DNA from: Rhizopus arrhizus
Lineage: Eukaryota; Mucoromycota; Mucoromycetes; Mucorales; Rhizopodaceae
Reading direction: 5' to 3'
DNA: 64,000 nucleotides
Assembly (NCBI GenBank): GCA_024220505.1
Contig: JAKZZE010000034.1
Coordinates: forward strand, 372,001 to 436,000
The notes below the pieces were generated by a model, which was not told the DNA's origin, did not search any database, and was given only the letters and a program-made list of their open reading frames with translations. Positions 52,226 through 63,083 of the stretch are shown piece by piece. Position numbers and translations under genes: made by a program. Numbering within the stretch: position 1 is the first letter of the stretch; every line of letters begins with the position of its first letter.

Positions 52226-53542
52226 TTATTCATTCTCAACAATAACTTTATGAGTACGGAGATCATGAGCAATGCTTTCAGGTGGCGCTTTTTCATAGAT
52301 GACGCGATATATAGCCGTCATAAGAGGAAACCTATATAAAAAGAGGCTTGTTTAATATCCTCGTGAAAAAATGAACTTGAATGCTTACTCGTGTGTCATA
52401 TTTCTAGCAGATAAAAAGTTATAGACTTCTTGAGATGTAGTTGTGCCTTGTAACTTTTGACCATTTAACATTTCTTTCTCTACTTCTTCTATAGTTTTAT
52501 TGGACTTGATAAAGGCAGCAGATACCTTCCTGTTACGTCCACCAGAACATGTAGTAATAAGGTCAGCGACACCACAAGATTCTAAGTAAACCATTAATCT
52601 TTTCTTGTATTCATATCTTTTCATCACATACCAAAGAATGTTTCAGTGCGTACACCACCAAAAAATGTTTTACCAAACTTTCTCATTTCAATCAAGCCCC
52701 GACGAATAACGGCTGCCTTTGTGTTGTTACCATAGTTAAGGCCATCGCAGATGCCTGCACCAAGAGCAACCACGTTCTTTAGAGCACCACAAATCTGAAG
52801 GCCCCTTGAATCTGCAATAACATTGCAGTCAAAGTACTCCGTGTGAAAGAGCTTGAGAAAAATCTTGCCATCTTCGCTATTTTGACAGGCAATAGTCGTC
52901 TCACTGAATTGTTCCTCAGATACCTCGCTTGCAATATTTGCACCACTTAGTGCAGCACAAGGAATACCCAAGATTCTTTCAATTTCTTCAGAAAAAATGA
53001 GAAGGTTGTTATCTTTGTAATCCAAGCCTTTAATCAGTGAAATCGCCTTACAATCCTTGGAGATAATACTGCGAAGATCATCACATACTTTGTATACAAA
53101 TTGATGAGGTAAAACAAAGATAAGGATATCAGCATCCTTAGCTGCCTCTTTCACATCAGCAATAGCGATCACGTTCTCCCCCAAATGAATACCTGGAAGA
53201 TATCTAGTGGTATGCTATTAGTACAACACGTCTAAACTTAAACCGACATACACCACAAATGGGAGGATGGAAGCACTTTACTTGACATTTTCATGTTTTT
53301 CATTAATAATCTCTGTTAATTTCTTGCCGTTGATTTGTTCTTCAAAAACCCACATACGAACATCACGCTCAAATGTATCGCTATGTCTAATTGTGTTTTG
53401 TGCACAAACATGAGCGATAGAGGAACCCCTTTGTTATATATCATTTATTTTAGAAAGGTTTTTTTTGGGGGGAATTTTTTTCTTTTTTTCTAAATTACCA
53501 GTTACCGGAGCCGATGATTGCAACTTTTAATTTGTTGGACAT
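52226..53542 (-). CDS. GPD1: Glycerol-3-phosphate dehydrogenase, NAD-dependent
   Basis: Reduces dihydroxyacetone phosphate to glycerol 3-phosphate, for glycerol, lipids and redox balance. Four or so exons. The NAD loop [20 protein letters not shown] is joined across the first intron (TG|G). Then [80 protein letters not shown], catalytic Lys in [53 protein letters not shown]. The C-terminus is the family's [19 protein letters not shown]. Start at 53542 gives a cytosolic protein without a targeting signal. Confidence 0.95.
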
Positions 53543-54156
53543 ATTTTTTTTTTTACAACTTGTGAAGAAAAAAGAGAAAAAATCGAATCATCTATGCAAA
53601 CAAACCTATAAAGTCCGAATATGAACAGGTTGTACTGATGAATTCAAAGCCTCAAGTTGAATAAAATAGCAATTGCTGTATCACAACTATTCTGAAGCTT
53701 GTTCCATTTCTTCTTCAACAAGGACATTCTTTCTAGAAATGAGACGGATATAGACCATGTTGGATTTTCATAATATAAAATAATTTTGTAATGACTCATA
53801 AAAAATCAGCCCAGGTTTACATTTATCCACGCAAAATATTTCATTCAAATTCAGTAGTGAGATTCTGTCAATTTAGTGTAATCTTTTTTAATAAACAAAA
53901 GCCTTTCAATATTGATCACTCTATTTATTGTGACAAAAAGGGAAGGTTGTGTTGCTTTTCTCAAAAATTATGGGGCGATTTTTTAAATCATTTCCCTAAT
54001 AACCCTGAAAGTTTTTTTCCCACCCTTCAACACTCGTCATGAGCTGATTACTGTGTCCCCCCTCTTTCTTTTTCTTTTTTGATTATTCTTAAATGATATA
54101 AATTGCATAAACCTACCATAAAAACTAACTATTCAAACAAAATGTGTAATTTATAT
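53543..54156. other. Intergenic, about 600 bases
   Basis: GPD1 promoter on the minus strand (T-rich run at 53543-53555) and the 3' end of the BRO1-domain gene. An 83-codon plus frame at 53791-54042 has no domain; I do not call it. Confidence 0.45.
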
Positions 54157-55663
54157 TTAAAAATATCTTCCTTCAAGTAAATAGGATTTATCAGACTTCC
54201 TTTCATTAAATGGCCCAAATGCAGGATTAGGCAAGATATAGTGTTTCAATTCAAGCAAGCCTCTACCTCCAGGTATCAATTGCTGTAAGTCTTGTCTTGA
54301 TGGCACAGACTCATATGAGACCTAATAAACATGAATAATTTATCTAATCTCTATTCTTTAAGCATACTGTGTCATTAATCATAGTGTATCGAGAGAGCAT
54401 CTCATTGACTGACTCTTCTTCACGGCTTGCTTTCAAAGCAATTGCTGATTTCTTTAAATGTTTCTTGGAAAGACTTGAATGTTGTAATAGACGTAAATCC
54501 GCTTTACATTCTTTTGCAAATCCCACGGCTTGACCCATTTTTCTACATAGTTCTGTAAGTATAGCAATTGACATTCTTTTTCATATTCTTACTGGCTATC
54601 ATTCGCATGCATAGCTAAATACTTCTTTGCCATTGCCTATAAGAAATATAAATACAAGCTCTTTTTTCTTCTTCTTTACTTTATAAAATAAAACGCCATC
54701 AGTCAAGTACTTTATCAAGTCCGTTGATACAGGATCATGAGCACCGTTGATTGATGTTATTAAACCGTAAGCCATCTGGTATTGATCTGCTACACCAATA
54801 TATAATTTCGCTATGAGTGATTTAGATATGCTATTTGACATTAATGCCTTGTTGATCGCTACTGCTTGCGCATCAGCAAGTGTCATTCTATACAAAGTAT
54901 GTACATATAGCGTCAATAAACAAAATTCTCTCTCTTTCTCCTTTTTTTTTCTTTTTCTTTTTTTATATAGTAATTCTACTTTGAAAGTGCAGCAGGGAAT
55001 TCACGTATAGTCTCAATAGGCCGATTGTCAGGTATGTCTTTCCAACTTGGTATCACATCATTCGCTACAAAATGAAAGATACTTGCTACTGTATTCAGCA
55101 TGTCAGCTGCTTTATTGTATAAAGCAGAATTATCCTCTTTTAACAAATGGTTCGTTTGTAGAGTGCAAGCATAGGCATAGGTCATAAGAACAAATATTAA
55201 TTCATACTGAATATCTCTACATGCTACTCGTGGTGCGTTACTTCCTGTATGAATAATGTGATCACTTAATGTCGTTCTCCAAGAAGTTTCTAGAAAAAAG
55301 CACGTTAATGTGTTGTTCTATTTATGACAAGATAACGTGCATTACCAATATTCTTTTTTAATACAAGTTGCTTTGTCTCTATGCAATTAACAATACTAAC
55401 CAAGTAAGGTAGATATTCTTCAATCGTCTAAAAAAGAGTACTTGGTTTCTTTCTTTTTTTATTCTTATTATTCAATTTACATTCATTATGAGCGAGTAAT
55501 CACGAGAAGATTGAGTTTCTTTCTTAACTTCCTTCAATGCATGCCTTAATCTTCCTCTTCTAGCAGTTGCATCTGATATCTCAGCTGAATAAGGTTCTGC
55601 AGAATCCACAAAATCCACAAAAGACAAAGAGCCAGTAGTCGGAAGAGAATATGGATAGCTCAT
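54157..55663 (-). CDS. BRO1-domain protein, BROX-like
   Basis: BRO1 domains bind ESCRT-III. About seven exons. Start MSYPYSLPTTGSLSFVDFVD, then YLPYLVSIVNCIETKQLVLK, ETSWRTTLSDHII, CRDIQYELIFVLMTYAYACT (the first long helices), DMLNTVASIFHFVANDVIP, MTLADAQAVAINKALMSNSI, YIGVADQYQMAYGLITSING. The last exon ends LELKHYILPNPAFGPFNERK and a short tail. About 390 residues with no V domain or Pro-rich region, so closer to animal BROX than to ALIX/Rim20. There is no clear prenylation box at the end (GRYF). Confidence 0.75.
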
Positions 55664-58012
55664 GTAAATAAGAGAGAAAAAGAGAAGGAGAAAATTCTTG
55701 CTTGTCTGAGGGTGTATCTTTCCACTTGAGATTATTTTTAAAATTAACTATTTTTAGACAATTCCATTTATGAAGATAGACTTTCCTGATTATGTCCGAA
55801 ACAGTGAGGCTTCTTCAGTTGAAGAAATAGTTTGGATGGGAATATGAACTGCATTTCTGAGCATAGCGTCGAGATCAAGAACAGTGACAGATTGATACTG
55901 TTAAACAACAGTAAAAGAGGAGAGACCTATAAACAATTAGCATTTGATGTAAAGCAGATTCTGGCCCTTGGTATTAAAATAAAACACAAAAACATAACCC
56001 TAGTTAAATCAGTTACTTTACTCACATAATGCAAAAATAAGGGAAGAAGAGACTACAGCAAACAAAGTTGCTAGTTTTCCTGGCATTTTCCGCACTTTTT
56101 CATGCAAGTTGGTGAGCGAATAGAAGTGATGGAGTTATTCTGTTTGTATTATGTAAAGAAACTTAAAGGTATGAAGAAAGTTAAAAGGCAAGCACACCGC
56201 TTTCATCTACAAAATGGTTGATGAAAATGTATATATTTTAGTCAAACGAGTATGAAAAGAACTAGGGAAACAATTCATAAATCTCAGTACATTAGTAAGT
56301 ATACTAAGACTTATTATATAACAAAGCTCTTGAAATATGTCTCTAAATTGTGGTAGTATTCTGACGTTCTTATTCTTGAGTAATAAAGCTTAAAAGAGAC
56401 TTGATGCAATCATCACTTTATTATTATTATTAATCATGTTACACTACCAAATTGCAACTACAATATACAATAGTAATTCTGCTCTTATTTTGTTAATTGT
56501 TGCTGCTCTAATACATTTGTTGTTGTTAGAGACGTCACAAAAAGGATAAGCATCTTTGAACTTTCAGCTCAAAGCATTTTGCAGAATTACATTTTGAGAA
56601 GGATTTAAATGTTTCTCGCTCATCACTATTGACGAACATACCATCACACTAGCATGGACATGGATTTAATTGTTGATTTATCGTATTCGTATCTGGATAG
56701 GCAAACTTTTTTTTTTCTTTTTTTTTTTATAAAAGCGCAGTGAAGAGCTTTACATCAAAAATAATCTCCGTTATGTATTAGTTATTATGGTACAGAATTA
56801 AGTATATTGCTCGTAGAAGAATTCCAATGAACAGTCAAAGCAAATGTTGTCATTCGTATTTTGGTGACCAAAAAAATAAAATAAGAATGTTTGGATCGAA
56901 ATTGAAATCAGGAAACAGTGCACAGTCAGTACGGTTGATTTTGTCTAGTTTTGAATTGTATTTCCTCAACTGAGACTATATTCATTGTAAACTCACTGCA
57001 CTGGGATTCCATATACTTGATGACTCAATAAAAATTACCTTTGCTTAATCATATTGTTTGTGGTAGTATTCTTTGAAAGATTATTATATGAAGCTATTTT
57101 TGTTTTTGCGGAAATGAAAAGTTAATTTTTACGTTGGGATGACTTACAGCTTTGGTATATAACTTTTTAGACTGAGATTGTTACGTTGGATATATGAAAT
57201 AAAAAAAAAAAAGTGCTTGTTATAATCAAATACAAATATTTAAATACGTTATGGTGCGCATGTTAAAAAAGAGCCTCTCTTTTAACCCTATACAAAAACA
57301 ATTATTTGATCTTTCCGAATTCTCTTGTAAGAAGCTATGGCTGAAGCAGATCAATATCGCAAAAATACTTTGAAAAATTCAAAAGCGAAATAATTTTTTT
57401 GGCAATACTATTTTACTTTTTTGTGCGAACTGTTTACTTGATAAAAATGAATTGCAAATGGCTTCTTTTTTTTTTTTATATATAATTCTGTAGGCTTTTA
57501 TATAAATTATGACGTAGAACGAGTCTCAATGGACTTATCTAGACGGACCAGACATAATGAAATTCTTTCTTTTCTATTTTATTTGCCCTTTATACTTACA
57601 TCAAAATGTCTCGTAGCAAACTTTTTTTACTTTAATGTTGTCTATTTAGAGATATATAAATCAATCACAATGCATACTATTTCATCAAATTGTTTCATCA
57701 TCTACATAATCTAGCATCTACAGTTAGATGATAAGTATACAGTAAAAAGAAACACCTTGCCAGGAAATAAGATCAATCTTTTTTTTTTTATGAACTTTGA
57801 ATAATTTACCTTACTCAAAGTCATATCGAGGTTCTATATAATACTGAAAAAAACGCCATATAATTAATAGTTTTGAAAAGTAACATTTAAATAATAAAAT
57901 CTACAGTCGAAATCTTAATTCGCTTTATAAAAGGAAATGTTTACAGTATTGGTGAGAAGTAGATTTACAAAATTTATCTCGTAAACAAAATCAAATAGAT
58001 CACCCTGTGTAT
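55664..58012. other. Gene-poor AT-rich DNA
   Basis: About 2.3 kb. One stretch at 55845-56030 (plus) is coding-like, with RLILLNNSKRGETYKQLAFD and VKQILALGIKIKHKN, and may be another relic of a repeated Mucorales family, but it has no start or end I can define. An (ATT)n run lies near 56420-56435. Nothing else supported. Confidence 0.4.
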
Positions 58013-58427
58013 CACAACAGAAAATGGGTTTATTTTAACTTTTTTTTTTTTTTTTTTTTTTTTGAATTCCCGGTACAGTAATGACAGTGGTATTTATTTT
58101 CATTATAAAGCTACATTTTGAACGAGAATTCTTTTTTATTTATATGCCCTTCCAGTTTTAAGCTTTAAATTATAGTCTATCAATGAATATTAGGTAAGGA
58201 TTTATGCAGAAAAATCTTTTTATCTGGCAATTTTTTTTTGAAGATGAGTAACATCAATTACACTTTGCATACAATTGTTTTTATTGTATGGAGGAAACGT
58301 GTCCTTTTCTATCAGCTTTTTCTGCCTAGTTAGATCGATTCACTAGATCAAGTGCGCTATAGACGGCTATGGCTTATTTATTTTAGAAAAAAAAAAAAGT
58401 TAAAATAAACCCATTTTCTGTTGTAAT
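58013..58427. repeat. Inverted repeat pair, MITE-like
   Basis: Left arm at 58013-58050 begins ACAACAGAAAATGGGTTTAT and continues TTTAAC plus a poly-T run. The right arm (about 58386-58427) is its reverse complement, including the poly-A run before GTTAAAATAAACCC. At least 26 bases match exactly, about 38 with the homopolymer. Some 335 bases lie between the arms, with no ORF. This is the layout of a MITE or of a hairpin-forming element. No convincing target-site duplication is visible (TATC left, AATA right). Confidence 0.7.
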
Positions 58428-58589
58428 ACCGCATATTCATATTCTGTAAGATGTCATAAATCAAAAACCAACTACAAGCTAAATTTTATAAGCATATTGT
58501 TTTCTTTTATCTTAATCTACAATATGAAAATAATCCCTTTGCAAATAAAAAATAAAGCTGAATAGACAAAAAAGGAAAGAAAAAAGATA

Positions 58590-58808
58590 TCAAGATTTTA
58601 TTTTAAAATAATCAGTCTGTTTCGATCGACAATAAAGCCAGTTATCATCATCGTTATAATAGTTTGGTGAAGGTGGCAGATAGACTCCAAATTTATTGAC
58701 TGTTGACATCTTGATAGTAGGACTTGTGTAGTCTTCATCATCATCTTTTGCTGTTGAGCTTGCAAATAATTTTATTATCTTCTCAATCTTAGGTCTATAT
58801 TCCGGCAT
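58590..58808 (-). CDS. Small hypothetical protein, 72 codons
   Basis: Minus-strand ATG at 58808 opens MPEYRPKIEKIIKLFASSTA, then an acidic DDDEDY, and KFGVYLPPSPNYYNDDDNW. The composition (Tyr, Asp, Pro) looks protein-like rather than random for such AT-rich DNA. A CAG acceptor about 17 bases upstream suggests that this could be a second exon. No family is recognised. Confidence 0.4.
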   Translation of the reverse strand: MPEYRPKIEKIIKLFASSTAKDDDEDYTSPTIKMSTVNKFGVYLPPSPNYYNDDDNWLYCRSKQTDYFKIKS

Positions 58809-59199
58809 GTTTTGTAGACAACCTGTGTTCGTGAAAAGAAAAAAAAAAAAAATAAAAAAGATGAAAAGAACGAAAGAAACTTGGAAGGAAAAAAGTGGGA
58901 AAAAAAATTAGTATCCTGGTTTTAATATTTGTAGCACAATTCAGTTTTGATTATCAGATCGCTACAATGTTTAGAAAGCATCTTCATGTGTGTATGTGTT
59001 ACATGAACAGAGTCATTTTTTTAATTTTCCATCTTTTAGGAAAATCAAGTACGTTATATCAAGTTGCCTTTGTTATTGTTTTTTTTTTTCTTTTCTTTTT
59101 TTTTTTTGCAAATGGTATTTTTATTTAGGTACCACACAGAGATGTACAACTTGGGCTAATAATTTACAAGAAAAAAAAATGGAAAAGAAAATACATGTA

Positions 59200-59600
59200 A
59201 TAGCAAATGGGATTAGGTGCTCTGTTGCAGAGTATTTGTACAGCGACTATTGTTTCATAGTTAATTTTTCAATGAAGATGAAGGTACTTGCAACTACTTT
59301 AAGTGTTGAGGGGTCGATTAAATATCTATTGACAATTGTTTGCCATATTCCTTTGCGGAGAGGACAAGACTAGATGAAATGTTTTTCTGTATCAATACTG
59401 CCACAATAAACACAAGATGAATCAGAAATTGCTCGGACATAATACGATGCAGAAAGTCTTTGCTTGCAATGGTATAAATCTCAGAGAATAGTACGGACAC
59501 AGTGAATAAGAGATTCACCCGAAACACAACAAAAGTCTTGATGGTTGAAGTGAGGGTATAAACCAGGTTGACTTTGTTGAATTTTTATGTATGAAGATTT
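59200..59600 (-). mobile_element. LINE C-terminal remnant with zinc-knuckle motif
   Basis: On the minus strand, a frame reads CKQRLSASYYVRAISDSSCV followed by YCGSIDTEKHFI, a stop, and SCPLRKGIWQTIVNRYLI. The pattern C-x2-C, DTE-x-H, then W/stop-x-C-P-x-x-x-x-x-W is the terminal knuckle of LINE proteins. It is truncated and broken by stops. The link is by pattern only. Confidence 0.45.
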
Positions 59601-61766
59601 ATTCGGATGCCGCATTTTTAGCTAGACGTCATAAGAAACATTTTTTAATAACAGGGCATAAGCCCACAAGCAAACAAACAGAAAACGACCATGGAAATTG
59701 GAACTAGTGTCGCCAGACGAGAGACTAATTTAGCAGAAATAACTTAACCACTTCGCTAGGGAATTTTGCCCCGGTGTCATTGTTAATAATCTACAGTTAT
59801 TCCCAATTTGCGCGCTTCACAAAAAAAAAAGGCACGAATTCCAAAGATAGATTGGTGCATTTCTCGAATTGGTTATGACCATTTCCCCCAAAATAAATTA
59901 GTGTAATTCTCAAATTAAATATGATCACTTATTGAAAATAAAATATCAAAGCTCCAATAGCATCTTGAATACGAACTTTAGACAAATACAGTCATTTCGC
60001 TGCCAGAATAAGGGTTCTAGGTCGACAAAATTCTCTAAAGAGCTGTTTGAGACCGTCAGAACAAAATCGGAAATGTTATTATGCTAGAATCTTCTTGACT
60101 TTTTATTTTATGAAGTATTTCAAAGATTTGTAAGAGTGAAACAAACGAAAATTTTTAAAGATTAATCTAATTTAAGCTCGGTCGAAATAAAAGACAAAGA
60201 TAGGAGGGAAAATAAATTATGTATTAAAAGAAATAATAGCCAAAAAAAAAAAAAATGAAGAGTAGGGATAATAACGTTTCCTATTTTGTTCTTCAGGTCT
60301 CAAAGCAATGACAATATGCAATGGATTTCCTAACTAAGAAAGCGAAAACTTTAGCTTCCGACAGGATCAAAGAAACAGCCTTCCGCTCAAGGCATTCCAA
60401 GACTGTTTCCAAGAGTGTTCAAGGCTGTTTCTAAGCATGTTCAATGCATTGAGTTGTTTTGTCAAGCCAAAGAGAAGAGAGAGAGAAAGAACTGGACAGG
60501 AACTAAGAAGCTTGGATTGACAAAACAACTCAATACATTCAAGGCTATTTGTGTTATCTCGTAAAAATAAGAAGACTCTAATGCTCAACGACACTGTTGT
60601 GGTCTAAAGATAATCATTACGTATCAATCTAGCATTGTTAAAGATCAATAGTATGAGCATAGGAAAATGTACACTTATTAATATGTGTGTATATCCACCA
60701 AAATAGACTGGTGAACGAGAGGCAAGAGCTTATAATATTATGTGGTATTTACCCATCTGCATAGTACATATATTAATATCTACACTATGAAAAGTATTTA
60801 AACTTTGGACATATATTATTAAATAAAGTCGTATGTAATTTTGGGTCCTATTGAAATCTCCATTTTTATTTTTGTAAACAAAACAAAAATTGAAAAAAGA
60901 TATCTTTATTTAATATTATTGTATTTCGTATTTATATCCTTTTTATAAAGATTCAATTAAATCCTTTTCAAGATACTTTAATTAATTATACCTGTAGATC
61001 TAGCATGAATAAATTTTAATATGAAGATCTGTTCCTGGTTATGTAAGGAATTGTTCATAGTTATTTCTTAAGTAGATCTATTTTTCATTTATGCCTCATT
61101 GCATCAGGAGCTATATTAAGACAGCTTGTATTGAATTAAAGGAGTAGAATTAGATACGACTGAATAATAGAGAAAAGGATATAATAAATCTCTGTAAAAC
61201 ACTCACCACTCTGATTCCTTATAAATTGAATATGAATTATGTTTAAAGAATGTCAGGATACGTCATTGTTCAAGGCTGTTTAATGCTGTTCAAAGCTTAT
61301 GAGCCAAACCTGCTTCAAGTGGAAATTATGTAACCTTTTGTGTCTTACGAACTGCTTGTCTGGAATTGCGAAGCTATTTTCTTTTTGTTGAAATTTGTCG
61401 TATTTACCCCATTAAATATTTATTATTCGTATGAGATTACTCAGATCTTATATAAGAGATAACAAGTACTGAATACATAATATTACTTATTACATATTCT
61501 CTAAAACTCATTTACAATATTAACCATATACAATATTTATATTATTCAAGCTCAATACTAGAATTGACCTTGAGTTCACTTCGGTCTCTAAATAATTTCA
61601 TTTCCTATATAAAGGCGTAGTTTTGTTAAATAGGTTCTCTTTCTCTCTCGTCTTGAAATCTAATAAAGAGATTACGCATACACTCATTCACTAGTTTTCA
61701 AGTACTATTTTCCTTTCTATTTCTCACTTTATTATCTACAAATATATCAAAATTGAATCACCAAGA
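59601..61766. other. Intergenic repeats, promoter of the zinc-finger gene at its end
   Basis: About 2.2 kb. Includes near-tandem units around 59845-59940, an inverted repeat at 60446-60535 and short repeats of a TTCAAGGCTGTTT word at 60418 and 61267. A TATATAAAGG near 61605, with AATAAA further on, sits about 160 bases upstream of the zinc-finger ATG; this could equally be an LTR-like end. Confidence 0.45.
60446..60535. repeat. Inverted repeat around TTGAGTTGTTTTGTCAA
   Basis: The word TTGAGTTGTTTTGTCAA (near 60449) recurs as its exact reverse complement near 60516, separated by about 50 GA-rich bases. Flanking bases extend the match imperfectly to about 30. It can form a hairpin. Confidence 0.65.
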
Positions 61767-62804
61767 ATGCGTTACATTGAAATTCTACTCTCTTACACGA
61801 TTTGTGACAACAAATTGTTCGTTTGCCTACAAAACTTACGAAAGCACTACCAAGAGCACCATAAAAGTAAGAAATTGAAGCTTTTTATGCCATTGTATTT
61901 TTTAAATAAAACAAGCACTCAAACTTATTCACCACAATTAATCTTCATTAGTTACAATTCTCAATATAAATTTAAGAATGTTGTTAAGAGACGCTTACCA
62001 AGGTAATTGGCATTTCCAAATATTAAATTAATTCACGCGCTTATTATTTTCTTGATATAGTGACGTGGTGGAAATTATTTCAGAGTCAATGGAAAAGGTG
62101 AATGAAAGTTGTTTTACTTTTTAAGACGTGTGCTCTAATTTTTCTTTTTTTTATACCTCAAATAGGATAAATATGAGACTCAGTTTGGCTGCCCAGTATG
62201 CTACGATTTATTTAAAGATTTACATTCCTTAAGCTCTCACATTTCATGTGTTCATGGTATTTTTTTTTTTTTTTTACGGAGTTAATTTAACATTTACTAT
62301 TTAGGTTTAACAGCAGAAGATGAATCAACTTCTGATACAGCACTTACCAATTATCAAAGTCGATTAGAACTATATTTGACGCCTGAAACAGTAGCAGTAG
62401 AACCAGCAGCAAAAATTCCAGTAGAAAACGCTGTGAAATCATTGTACCCTGAAAATAATCAATCAAACAGTCAAATACTTCATGGTGTAATTTCTGCGTT
62501 AAAACTATCACCATTTGATTTAGATGTTGATTTTAAAGATGGATTCAAACAAAAAATCACACTTCTTACTACAGCAGATATTGAGGACATTGAACATAGG
62601 GAAGTGAAAAAGATTAAACTATCTACACCATACGATAAGCCTTCCTCATCAACAAACTGCATTCATATCAACAATCTATCTTCAATTCCATCATTTAATG
62701 AAATAATTAAAAATAGCCCATACAGCCAATTGCTTGCATTTGGTAATTATACAACGTTGAACGAAGAGCACTTGGAGCTTTTAAATGCACACTGGAGAAA
62801 ATGA
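61767..62804 (+). CDS. C2H2 zinc-finger protein, spliced, family unknown
   Basis: Four exons, about 61767-62002, 62061-62097, 62166-62256 and 62305-62804, splice in frame to 287 residues. The first finger-like stretch (YTICDNKLFVCLQNLRKHYQ) lacks the first Cys, where Tyr stands. The second finger is complete: GCPVCYDLFKDLHSLSSHIS and CVH. After it comes an acidic, Ser-rich region (ILHGVISALKLSPFDLDVDF, IEDIEHREVKKIKLS). The reading frame then stops at a single TGA (62802-62804) and remains open for about 90 more codons. It may be a DNA-binding or transposon-derived protein; the function is unknown. Confidence 0.6.
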
Positions 62805-63083
62805 TCATGGATGCACTTAATGGTGGGACGTTTATTGGCTGGTTCAATTTTGGTAGATGGCAGTCATGCTCTTCTTCTCAATGGCGTAGAATCATACTGT
62901 AGATATCCAAGCATTAACGCACATTTTGAAAAAGTTCTACATCAATCATCACTTCCTGATTTCAATTCACAATACCCAAACAAGTTAAAGATAGCAAAAA
63001 GTCTTTTTGATAATTCTGAAAAACTAGTAATTCGTTCAAACACTTGCAACGTTTTGGTTATTTTGTTATATCCACACAACTAG
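62805..63083 (+). pseudogene. In-frame continuation after a single TGA of the zinc-finger gene
   Basis: Directly after the TGA, the same frame stays open: MHLMVGRLLAGSILVDGSHA, LLNGVESYCRYPSINAHFEK, SLPDFNSQYPNKLKIAKSLF. Composition resembles the upstream exon. It could be the lost C-terminus after a nonsense mutation, or be reached by readthrough or splicing. Confidence 0.4.

Noticed and set aside
53791..54042. 83-codon plus ORF near GPD1
   Set aside because: No recognisable feature; lies in an intergenic region between two minus-strand genes.
58895..59130. Hydrophobic plus ORF (77 codons)
   Set aside because: Phe-rich part comes from a T-run; no conserved feature, next to a LINE remnant on the other strand.
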